A DNA stretch of 64,000 bases from Clarkia xantiana subsp. parviflora. Taxonomy: Eukaryota > Streptophyta > Magnoliopsida > Myrtales > Onagraceae. The stretch's first letter is position 1; every line of letters begins with the position of its first letter. Positions 45,120 to 55,584 of this stretch are shown here, piece after piece. The position numbers and the translations under genes were made by a program. The DNA lies in NCBI GenBank assembly GCA_036873135.1, contig JAPTYO010000007.1, positions 61,986,383 to 62,050,382 on the forward strand, given 5' to 3'. Below the pieces are notes generated by a model. That model made no database searches. It was not told the origin of the DNA and was given only the letters and a program-made list of their open reading frames with translations.

Positions 45120-46540
45120 TGTACATACTTGTACATACATAGAGAGGTACTCATACTTGTATAGATACATGGTACCTTAGATTGACTTGTATAGCTGAAT
45201 TAGTTAGTTAGGATTACACTCCTATATATAGTAGTCTCCTAGCATGTAATACTTGGTTAAATCATTTACATTATTCATGCTTATCATTGCTTATGCTTAT
45301 CTTGCTCTGTTTTTGGCGCTGCGTTTTTCCTGTAATTGCTTCAAATTCGACCAGGATTCATGTTTGTATGCTGCAATTTGGATTGATTTTGATGCGCCAT
45401 GTTGTTCCTGCTGGATTCAAGGCTCCAATATGTCGATACAAGTTATATTGTCTTGATTTGGCATGGTGCCATCCTGTGATCTGGATTTTATTCAGTAATC
45501 TCCTGATCGAAGGTGTCCTTTGGATCGATTCTTCAGGATTCAGTGCGTAATTGATGCAGTGATTGGTCCTTTTTTGATTTTGTGGTTGATTGCAGTGATT
45601 TTGGCTTCGAATTGGAGCTGGTTTGCCTGGGTTTTCATGATGAACACCTGGAAATAGTTTGAAGATTTAAAGATCTTCATGTTTCTGCCCAGAAATTCAT
45701 CATGAATTTCTGTTGAATTGGAGCTGTTTTGATGAATTTCTGGGATTTGTTGAAGAACTCCTGGGTGTGTTGATGTAGACCTGGGAATTTGGTTCGAATA
45801 TTTTCATGAACACCTGGGAATTGCTGTTGAAGGTTTGAAATTCGTGGAAATTGTGTGTCTGGCAGGATTCGAATCTGCTACCTCAGGCCTCTGTGCCATG
45901 CACCCATTCGTACACAGGATTTTCAGCATGAAGTTGCGTTCTCCTGTGCACCCTGGTGCACCCGCATGTGCACTACACATGACTTCTCTGTTTTGAGCGA
46001 ATTTTTGACCGAATTATATGGATTTTAGGGCTTCTTTGCAAGCTTTTGAAGATTTGGGGCTGTTTTGGGCAGTATTCAAATTTGGGATGATCTTTTGTGG
46101 ATTTTGGGGCTGTTTTGGAGCAGTTTCTGAAGTTTGGGGGCCATTTTCCGAAATTGGATTTTCGAGGGGCCATTTTATGAAGACCGGGTTTAAATGTACC
46201 TTGGCATTTTGTGAAGACCGGGTTTGAATGTACCTTGGCATTTTGTGAAGACCGGGTTTGATTGGACCTTGGCATTTCATTCATCATCAAACTTTTCTCT
46301 CAAATTTTCCTTTTATTTCTTTTAAAAGGAAGAAGAAAGAAAAGATGGGGGAATATAGATGTACATACTTGTACATACATAGAGAGGTACTCATACTTGT
46401 ATAGATACATGGTACCTTAGGTTGACTTGTATAGTTGACTTAGTTAGTTAGGATTACACTCCTATATATAGTAGTCTCCTAGCATGTAATACTTGGTTGA
46501 ATCATTTACATTATTCATGCCTATAATTGCTTACGATTCA
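45120..46540 (+). mobile_element. Possible TRIM-like element inside F
   Basis: A direct repeat of about 170 bases occurs at 45120-45290 and 46360-46530, starting TGTACATACTTGTACATAC and about 96 percent alike by eye. A strong purine tract (AAAAGATGGGGGAATATAGA) lies directly before the second copy, as before a 3' LTR. The 1.07-kb interior has no supported gene; near 46170-46275 it holds three copies of AGACCGGGTTT-AATGTACCTTGGCATTTTGTG (given in parts). No clear primer site or target duplication was found, so it might be a duplication of another kind. Confidence 0.45.
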
Positions 46541-46842
46541 GCCCTCCTCTCCTCATATTATAATACATCTCCATGCATGTACATATTTTTATAATGCATG
46601 TATGAGAAGATTAGATTTTTATACCCACTTTTTTTGGACGCGTGTCTAAGCACGTCCCCATTTTTGCTCTAACGTTTACTCTTCCTCTATTTTGAGAAAT
46701 GGAGGATAAGGCCCGGAAAAGGCGCCCACAGACAGGCAAAGGAATCGTCAAGAGGTAACAACACAGTTTCAAATTATGCGTGTCATCCCATCGTAAAATA
46801 GAGTCAATCAAGGGTTAAGCCAATGGTTGACTCGGGGGCACG

Positions 46843-47588
46843 TGATGGATATACGCCCAATATGAACCCGTCTCCCTTCGAATTGTATTATTTTAGTCGC
46901 CCCACTCACGATTAAAAATCGAAACTTTGACCCGAGTACTTCACCCGCGACGCTAACGGTCCGGATGAGCCAAAATACTCGCTCGGACCCATCTGTCGAC
47001 TTCACCTAGGTGAGATCGAGTGGGCTGCCCCGATCTCCCCTAGGGGAGACCGGGTTGGCTCGCCCAACCTCTCCTAGAAGGGGTTGGGCAAGCCAACCCG
47101 ATTTTAGGCCCTCGGGGTCGGATTTTCCGGCCGACCCCAAGGGTCCCGACCTCTTTTTCACCCGACTCGTACTTAGACTTTTTCACCCACCTCTCCATGC
47201 TTTTAAAGGGTTAATCCTGCTGTTATGTGTCGATTAAGTACGTTTAAGGATTAACGGTGTCATTAAGCCACCTTAATTCCCCTGTAGCCTATATATACTT
47301 CTCAAGTTCTTTTTAATTGGACAAGTTTACATCTTTGCATACTTAGCTCTGCCTTCTCTCTAGGATTTTATCTCTCTAGAGAACTCAGACTTGCTTAAAC
47401 ATCGAAGAGGGTTCAGCGAGGACCACCCCCCCCCTCTCCGTTCTCGGTACTGCCCCTTGTGCAGGTCGACAAGAAGTGAAGGAACGAATAAGCCAGACAA
47501 GCTAGACGGATCAAGAAAGAGAGCGAATAACCCATGAGAAGTGCCACTCGGATCAGAGACCCGACAACCTGAGGGACAAGATCTAACA
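46843..47588 (+). repeat. 3' LTR of element F
   Basis: TGATGGATATACGCCCAATA to GATCTAACA, preceded by TTGACTCGGGGGCACG. TATA box CCTATATATACTTC near 47287, then AACATCGAAGAGGG and a C run. Related to, but clearly diverged from, the LTRs of B and I. Confidence 0.85.
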
Positions 47589-47649
47589 CATATAATGGGC
47601 TTTCATTTACGGCGCCTCTCACCATATGCTTACAGCTCCCACTCGCCGG
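47589..47649 (-). repeat. Middle LTR remnant and polypurine tract of composite E
   Basis: CATATAATGGGC to GCTTACA matches the inner end of the LTR at 11741-12310; GCTCCCACTCGCCGG follows as there. The rest of this LTR should lie to the left of F's missing 5' end. Confidence 0.75.
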
Positions 47650-48767
47650 AATGGGAGGGTGCCTATTAATGTACAGTCGTCCAAATCTGCATCAACATTT
47701 CACTCCTTCGATCTGGTCCTTGCTCACGAATAGTTCATACGAGGTTTTCCGTGCGACCGGCGGACACGTCGGGCATTGTGCTACTCATCTGTTAGGAGTG
47801 TTGCAGCGCCTGCGGAACATTGATTCCCTTTCTCCAATCAACCTGTAATAAACAACATTTATATAGTGTCGCGTTGTATCCTATGTCAACTGATAATTCA
47901 ACTTTTGCCTAGTTTCCTCATAGGAACACTTCTCCAAGCCATCCGTACAAGTATTCACAACCTTTAACTAATATCCGGTTGGTGGCCTCCTTAGTGAATA
48001 CAAGAGTCGGTGAATTACAGGTGAACTTGACCATCCCCATAGCTCATATCCTTAGTCAAACCAAACTAGTTTCAAAAGACGTGGTCACTGGGCCTTTTTG
48101 TTCAGCACTACGCTCGTACGTCGGGAAGCGAACATTGAGCTTGAACTTAGATATGAGTTCTTAGTCCATGAGGATACTTAGGGTGCCTCTTCATAAGGCT
48201 CCCGGGATCAATTACATGCTCGAGGTGAAGAAGTTTGCACCCGCCAGAATAACGATGATTCTTTCATAGCACAACTGAGCTGTGACCTAGTGGTCGAACG
48301 TGGCACGCGTATTATGAAGCACGCGTCGATAGCATACCTGAACGTTTAAGTTCAAAGGAATGGGATATGTCAAATCATGCTATCGCAGATTCTCATCTGT
48401 CCCAAAATGTGGATTAATGACGAACGAGGTTCATCACGGCGATATGCAAAACGAAGATCATGTCAAGTTACTTCGACACTAGATAATCATTCAGCTTAAT
48501 CAGGTTTATCCCACTGATTCTTAGCCAGCCTTGCTCAGTAGAGGCTTCCCTCCACCGCAAGACGACCGTACCTATGTGACGAGGTAAGGCTCGCATTCGA
48601 CATAGTTTTGGTAGAGGATTGCGTCCTCCTAGGACTTAGTTTATAGACCAAAAAGTTGATGTATTCAAACATTATGACGTCGATAGATCATAAACTCAAT
48701 TACAGTTCTTTCGTTTAAAAAATGTAACTTTCAGTTGTCAAAATATTATCACAGACACATGTCACTT
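47650..48767 (-). mobile_element. Copia E2 3' untranslated region
   Basis: Paralogous over its length to 12326-13428 in E1. No gene is supported. Confidence 0.65.
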
Positions 48768-49410
48768 TTAAACCCTACGCAATCCAAGCAGTTTTACATA
48801 CTTTTCGAATATCTTCCTGCGTAGTGGTCTAGTTAATGGGTCCCCAATCATGTTATCAGTGGACAAGTATTCCATAGTGATTATATTGCTTTCTACCATA
48901 GATTTAGCATAAAAATATTTCACATCAATGTGTTTTTTCCAATTATGGTACTTCGGATTCTTTACTGCCGCAATGGCTACCTGACTGTCAGAGAACACCT
49001 TCACGGGTTTAATCTCGACATCGTCACCAAGCAGGGCGGAAAGAAGCCTTTTCAGCCAGACCGTTTCCTGTGCGTTTTTAGAGAGAGCTACGAATTCAAA
49101 TTCCATCGTGGACAGCGCGACACACGTTTGCTTCTTGCTCGTCCTTGAAATGACGACATTAGCAAGGAGAAATACTCCTCCTGTAGTGGACTTACGATCA
49201 TCCGGATCGCCACCATGGTCGGCATCACTGTAATCGGTCAATTCTAACTTCCCGCCCTCATAGCACAGCGCGTAGTAGACAGTACCTTTCAGCTATTCAT
49301 TTTACAGCCTTTAAATGTTGATAGCCAGGATCTGATTGGAAACATGCTACTAGGCCCACGGCGTAGCAAATATCCGGACGGGAGTATTGCATGGTGTACA
49401 TCAAACCATG
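48768..49410 (-). pseudogene. Copia E2 RNase H (domain intact, polyprotein truncated)
   Basis: The 157-residue frame 48768-49241 carries a complete copia RNase H: YSDADHGGDPDDRKSTTG, TCVALSTMEFEFVALSKNA, VKVFSDSQVAIAAVKNPKYH and NMIGDPLTRPL, with all acidic catalytic positions present, and ends LLGLRRV. The residues just before it (to about 49410) are in other frames, and at about 49410 the RT is cut short and joined to unrelated internal DNA. So E2 has lost RT and integrase. Confidence 0.87.
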
Positions 49411-52400
49411 CTTAAAAGAAATCTGAATCTCGAAATAACCAAAATTTCAGTAACTCAAACGAACGATAAATGACAATGGTAGGGATCTTGATCTGAAGAT
49501 CGCGTATTTGATCCATGATTGTCGCATAGATAGTCAAGAACTTTAAGCCATGTTGAACATCACATCTGAGTAAATTCACGAGAGAATCACATCAAATGAT
49601 TTGTGTTTGTATAAAGCATTTTACTGCTTCATACACATGACCTACGAGGCGTACTTGAGACGCACTTTATCAACATGGTTTAACCCACCGGATTATCGTA
49701 TAAGACCTTTATGGTCCAGTTATCTCTATGATATGCGGATCATGGTTGACTTCTTTTGAACCCAGTATGGTGAGCAGAGAAGGTTTCCCTTTTTACTGTT
49801 TTGGTTACTGTACTTTATTAGGCTCAAAGTCATTGAGTCCTGTCAACGGCAGACAACCATATACATCTTTTCCATGTTGATCTTTCATTGCGAAGGTCTT
49901 GAGCGGCTTTTACACCAGCGTCCATGGATAGAGAGAATACCATCACGTTCAACCGAAACGTTTAGCTTTTGCATCCTTGCTTCCACCGAGGCGGATGCAA
50001 AGGGATACTAAGCTGCAACATTACTTGGTTACAATTGATGTCTTCTTCAACCCAATGTTGAATGTATCACCACATATACGTTCAGATCACAATGAACCTA
50101 CTCCCATGCTTGGTCAAACAAATTATTACATTCGTCTCTCATTGTCAAAATCATATAGACTACTATATTCATCTGTAGTTGTCCTCTCCACTTTTCGGAA
50201 TCGTAGTAGAGATTTCAATACGTACTCCTTTTATTCATCATGATTCACACCATCAGTATTGCGAGGAAAATTGAGTCGCACTAATTTAACCAATTCATAC
50301 TAACACATCTATGATTATGCAAAACCAGGGAGACAAAAACATTTTGAGATAGATTTGCATACATAATATATTAATTAAGATATAATCTGAAAAATAATGA
50401 TTCATCAGTCATCTAAACCAACCGACCACCAGTAAACCGATGGAAGATGGTTGTGAAAAAGTTCACATTATTATCGTCTTCGATCCAATAGATCACTCTT
50501 GTTAAAACAATTTTAATCGCAAATTACCGGAACAGGAATTTTAAAACAAGCATACCCGATCTTCGATTTCCCAAGGCCCTTTTTATTTTGGAAAAATATT
50601 CCGATGAATTTACTCACGCATATATAATTCTACCATCCATGTAAAATATCATACGCTAGTAACATTCACCACACAAACCACACTCATGCTTATGTGTCAT
50701 GCTAATGTTCCGAGGAACTCATGCTTGTATATATAATTCTACTTCTGAGTAAATTATCAAATGCAGCTACATCTTCAAGATTCTAGCATATGTGTCAAAC
50801 ATGAAACATTCACATCCATCATACACATTTGGCGACTGGTTTTCTAATAATTTTAAGCATAAGGGGCCGATTTACAATTCATTCTTATATTCAATCACGC
50901 AACATTCTAGATATGAATCCTAGGTATTTCCAACCATCACAACATGTCTATCCTAGTTCGCATTCCTTATATTTAACCAGGGCTCCGCCCCCAATATGCA
51001 ATATTCAGCTATCTTGACTCGGTAAAGACATCATTTCTAATCATGCATAAGTATATATTGAATAATAAACAATTCATCATTAAACTCATATATTGAAACG
51101 ATGTGTTCCGTCTTTTGAGGTCCACACACGTGTAGCGCTATTTACCGAAGTTTTGACCCTTGTTTAAATCTTTTCGTTTCTGAATTTAATTTAATTTAAT
51201 CCAATCAGTTTCGCACGTGATCATCATTACTAATTATATCATTTACTGGATTACTAACAATTAAGAAATACTAAATCATTAGATCTAGCTACGCAATCGA
51301 TGTGTATGTTCAGTTCAGTTGTCCCGACTGAGATGATGGAGTACGTGAATCGTTTCGTTTTATTCGACCACATTTACCTGGCCAAAATTTCGTTTCGGAT
51401 TGATCCCGTTTAACAAGGTCGATTAATTTTCATATGTAGATAGCATTTCGAATCGAATGGAAACTACTTTATTCAATAAATCCGAATCTCGAAATAAACA
51501 AAATTTTAGTAACTCAAACAAACGGTAGATGACAATGGCAGGGTTCTTGATCTAAGGATCGCGTATTTGATCCATTATTGTCGCAATAATAGTCGAGAAC
51601 CTTAAGCCATGTTGAACATCACATCTGAGTAAATTCACGAGTGAATCACGTCAAATGTTCTGTGTTTGTATAAAGCATTTTACTGCTTCATGCACATGAC
51701 CTACGAGGCGTACTTGAGACGCACTTTATCAACATGGTTAAACCCACCAGATTATCGTATAAGACCTTTATGGTCCAGTTCTCTCTATGATATGCGAATC
51801 ATGGTTGACTTCTTTCGAACCCAATATGGTGAGCAAAGAAGGTTTCCCTTTTTACTGTTGTGGTTACTGAACTTAATTAGGTACAAAGTCATTGAGTCCT
51901 TTCAACAGCAGACAACCATATACATCTTTTCCATTTTGAACTTTCATTGAAAAGGTCTCGAGCGGCTTTTACACCAGCGTCCATGGAAAGAGAGAAGACC
52001 ATCACGTTCAACCGAAATGTTTAGCTTTTTCATCTTTGCTTCCACCGAGGCGGATGCAAAGGGATACTAAGCTGCAACATTGCTTGGTTGCAATTGAAGT
52101 CTTCTTCAAGCCCCTTTTACCAAGGTTGAATGTATCACCACATATACGTTCAGATCACAATGAACCTACTCCCATGCTTGGCGAAAAAAATTATTACATT
52201 CGTCTCTCATTGTCAAAATCATACAGACTACTATATTCATCTGTAGCTGTCCTTTCCACTTTTCGGAATCGTAGTAGAGATTTCAATACGTACTCCTTTT
52301 ATTCATCACGATTCACACCATCAAGACTGCGAGGTAAATTGAATCGCACTAATTTAACCAGTTCATACTATCACATCGAAGATTATGCAAAAACAGGGAG

Positions 52401-53150
52401 ACAGTAACATTTTGAGGTAGAATTGCATACATCAAATATCTATTAAGGTAGAATCTGACAAATAATAATTCCTCAGTCATCTAAACCAACCGACCACCAG
52501 TAAACCAATGGAAGATGGTTGTGAAAAAGTTCACATTTTTGTCGTCTTCTATCTAATAGATCACTCTAGTTAAAATAGTTTTAATCGCAAATTATCGGAA
52601 CAGGAATTTTAAAACAAGCATACCCGAGGAACTCATGCATATATGTTTACTCATGCATATATAATTCTACTATCCATGTAAATTATCATATGCTAGTAAC
52701 ATTCATCACACAAACCACACTCATTCTTACGCTTCACGCGTCTAATGTTCCGAGGAACTCATGCATGCATATATAATTCTACTTCCGAGTAAATTATCAA
52801 ATGCGGCTACATCTTCAACATTCTAGCATACGTGTAAAACATGAAACATTCACATCCATCATACACATTTGGCGACTAGTTTTCGATTTTAAAATAATTT
52901 TAAACATTAGAGGCCGATTTGCAATTCATGCTTATATTCAATCACGCAGCATTCTAGACATGAATCCTAGGTATTTCCAACCGTCACAGCATGTCTATCC
53001 TAGTGCGCATTCCATATATTTAACTAGGGCTTCGCCCCCAATATGCAATATTCATCTAGCTTGACTCAGTAAAGACAAAATTTCTAATCATGCATAAATA
53101 TATATTGAATAATCGAAAAAATATATATTGAATAATAAAAAATTGCAATT
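49411..53150 (-). repeat. Tandemly duplicated copia internal segment (about 2.05 kb, two copies)
   Basis: Copy 1 covers about 49415-51480 and copy 2 about 51480-53150. Landmarks recur at a 2.04-2.06 kb offset: CATGACCTACGAGGCGTACT (49637 and 51695), GGATGCAAAGGGATACTAAG (49993 and 52053), ACATATACGTTCAGATCACA (50073 and 52140) and GGCGACT(G/A)GTTTTC (50830 and 52870). The copies differ by a few percent and by small indels. Neither has a supported gene. The part near 51180-51240 is the empty form of element C's insertion site. Confidence 0.82.
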
Positions 53151-54924
53151 CAGCCCACTAATTAATCCAGTCCCAACAACATGTATCTCAGAGATCCATA
53201 TCCATAATCGAAAAAGGCATAAAGGTTATCAACCCTTGAGCACTGTGTAGGCCTATTGAGGTTCCATAACATTTGGATTTTAAAACTTGACATTCCTATT
53301 TTAATTGACTTGAATTCGGTTTTGAAAATTCAGTTTGGTTCAATTTATTTCGGTCCGCTTCGGTTTTGTCCAGAAAATGCGGTTCGGTATAAACTGATTT
53401 GGTTCGGTCCGGTTTTAATTTTAAAATCTGGTTCGGTCCGAACCGGTCCAATAAAAATAGGGTTCGGTTCAACACTCAAAAACCGATTTTGTTATATCCA
53501 CTTAGTTACCCTGTTCCGACCCGACCCGATTAGGTCGAACCGATTAAGAAAATCCGGTTCAGTTTTAATTCGTTCCAGTTTGACACATTGGACCGGCCCA
53601 ATAATTTAATTCATAAAGGTTGGGCCGAAATGTTTACTTGTGGCCCAAATAGGGTTTTAAAGTCCAAAAATATTTAACTTAGCCACAAAGTAACATTAAC
53701 TATATAAAATAATTTTCAATATTAAATACATATATATAATTTCGGCACCTATAATTATAACATATATATATTTATTGTCAATATTCTATCCAGACTAAAT
53801 CAATCAGCAATATATATATATATATGTAAAATTCGTCACACACATATAAATATATATATTTTTATTTATTGTAAATATCTTAAATAGGGAAACATATATA
53901 AACAGTATATTTTCTCAAACTTTTAGGTAACTAAAATCTATCAATAATATCTTTAACCCTATTAAATATTTAGATATATTGATAGTTATATATATTTCTA
54001 TATATTAATGTGAATCTATCTTAATGTTCCCAATTATAGATATATTGTTACCTAGATTAAAAATTAAAATATGGTAAACAATATTATTTTATACAAGTGG
54101 CCGAAATTCTTTACTAGGTGACCAAGAAATTAAAAATTTTACCTTGTAAATTTACTAGAATTTTCGGCACAAACACATAATTAGGGCTGTCAAATTTACC
54201 CGTGACCCGCAAACGACCCGTTCACGGGTCGGGTCCGGGTGACCCCAAACACGCCAACGGGTCATTTACGGGTCAACCCGTTAATGACCCGTTGAGGCCG
54301 GGCCGGGTACGGGTTTAGGGCAATGACCCGTACCCGGCCCGTGACCCGTGTAAATATCGTTTTTTTTTTTATATTTTTAATTCCTAATTTAATTCTAGGG
54401 TTTAGGGCAGGCGACCCGTGTAAATTCTAGGGTTTGGAAGCTTGAATTTGGTTTTGGTTCATTTGGAGTTTGGTTGGATTTGGTTTTGGTTCATTTGGAG
54501 TTTGGTTCATGTTCGACCCGGGTCACGGGTCAAACCCGGGTCAACCCGTGACCCGTGACCCCGGGTACGGGTCTGCGACCCCTGACCCGTGGTGACCCCC
54601 GGGTCAATCACGGGTCGGATGGTCGGTGACCCGCGGGTCACGGGTCACGGGTTGTGACCCGTTGACAGGCCTACACATAGTTGGGAACAAGTGGTCAAAT
54701 TTCAAGATCAAATTTTAATAAGATGTACAATCCAATTTTTTATTTTGATAAATATCATCTTTTTCTTCAAGATCATGAACATCAAATTTCCTAAGATCAT
54801 CATGAAAATTTCTGACTTCCCATAACCCAATAAATCGAAATTTTAAACATTTCATTTAAAATTTCGGTCCCTATTTTAAAATTTCAAGAACACCAATTTA
54901 TCAAAATCATGAACAACTAACACA
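53151..54924 (-). mobile_element. Copia E2 5' leader
   Basis: Non-coding leader with GGTTCGGTCCGG-rich sequence (53310-53580), TA-rich DNA (53700-54100) and an inserted MITE. Similar leaders occur at 4952-5830 and 57900-58319. Confidence 0.65.
54182..54673. mobile_element. hAT-type MITE rich in ACCCGTGACCCG repeats
   Basis: The ends are inverted: TAGGGCTGTCAA on the left and, read in reverse, TAGGCCTGTCAA on the right. The flanks CACATAAT (54174-54181) and CACATAGT (54674-54681) form an 8-base target duplication with one change, as expected for hAT elements. Both arms consist of alternating CGGGTCACGGGT-type motifs, so the element can fold extensively. No transposase is encoded. Confidence 0.82.
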
Positions 54925-54937
54925 GGCTCTGATACTA
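54925..54937 (-). promoter_or_regulatory. Primer binding site of copia E2
   Basis: Plus-strand GGCTCTGATACTA is the reverse of TAGTATCAGAGCC, one change from the initiator-Met tRNA site TGGTATCAGAGCC. It lies one base inside the LTR at 54939. Confidence 0.85.
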
Positions 54938-54938
54938 C

Positions 54939-55325
54939 TGTTAGATTACGAGGAGTAATCACTACGGAAAATAAAACCATGCTACATGCTAGTAATCGAA
55001 ATTACACGGCGGAAGATTCGCACATACCTCAATAGTTGTCCGTTGTCCCAAGATCTTTGCAGGAGGGAGTTAACGATTCTCCGGTCGGCACCTGTAGGAG
55101 TTCTTGTGAAGGAAGCCCTACGTGGTATGGTCTTCACAGCAAAACCTCAGATCGATTCTTGGCAAGGGATAGATCTATGTAGTGTTTGCTCGAAAGCAAA
55201 TTGGCACACACTTGGCGGTGGTGATGTGGTTCGGCCGAATATGTGGTGTCTCTGGGGATGAGATTTTTTCCCTTTAAAACACTCCAAGGAATGATTGAGG
55301 ATTAACTTAATAAAACTCCTAACAC

Positions 55326-55379
<54 letters not shown>

Positions 55380-55584
55380 AGGAGTAAAGTGAACAAAAGT
55401 TCACTTTACCCACCTACATAGTTCGGCCTTCCACTATGCATAGGGAGGCCCAATTTTGGGCCTCTCATGTCAATTGGGATTTGGGTCTGGCCCAATGTCC
55501 TAATGTGACATGTACACATTTAACTTAGGTAACGTATACATATAATGGGCTTCTATTTACGGCGCCCATCACCATATGCTTACC
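54939..55584 (-). repeat. 5' LTR of copia composite E
   Basis: Plus-strand TGTTAGATTACGAGG to CATATGCTTACC. It matches 11741-12310, with a long TA tract at about 55329-55377 that accounts for most of the size difference. Confidence 0.85.

Larger units (their letters stand above)
44881..47588 (+). mobile_element. Element F, plus-strand Tat-type gypsy 3' part
   Basis: Only the 3' non-coding region and the 3' LTR (46843-47588) are present. The right flank repeats CATAT (47589-47593) and lies in copia LTR sequence whose intact form at 12264-12273 reads AACATATAATGGG, so F inserted in the E LTR. Blocks shared with the B region 33290-33689 give orientation and family. A possible short element (45120-46540) interrupts it. 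The 5' part was lost at the junction with G. Confidence 0.7.
11741..55584 (-). mobile_element. Copia composite E (E1 and E2), heavily nested
   Basis: Minus-strand copia DNA bounded by related LTRs at 11741-12310 and 54939-55584. Flanking bases are CCATT on the left and CCATC on the right, a probable 5-base target duplication with one change. The left LTR has a polypurine tract on its inner side and the right LTR has a tRNA-Met primer site on its inner side, as expected for 3' and 5' LTRs of one minus-strand insertion. A partial LTR plus polypurine tract at 47589-47649 and a second RNase H region show two internal units. Most of the span is later insertions (C, G, B, A, F and a MITE). Confidence 0.65.

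Noticed and set aside
45855..45915. Possible tRNA-like block (GGATTCGAATC with flanking short pairs)
   Set aside because: Only the T-arm-like part resembles a tRNA; no acceptor or anticodon stem could be found.
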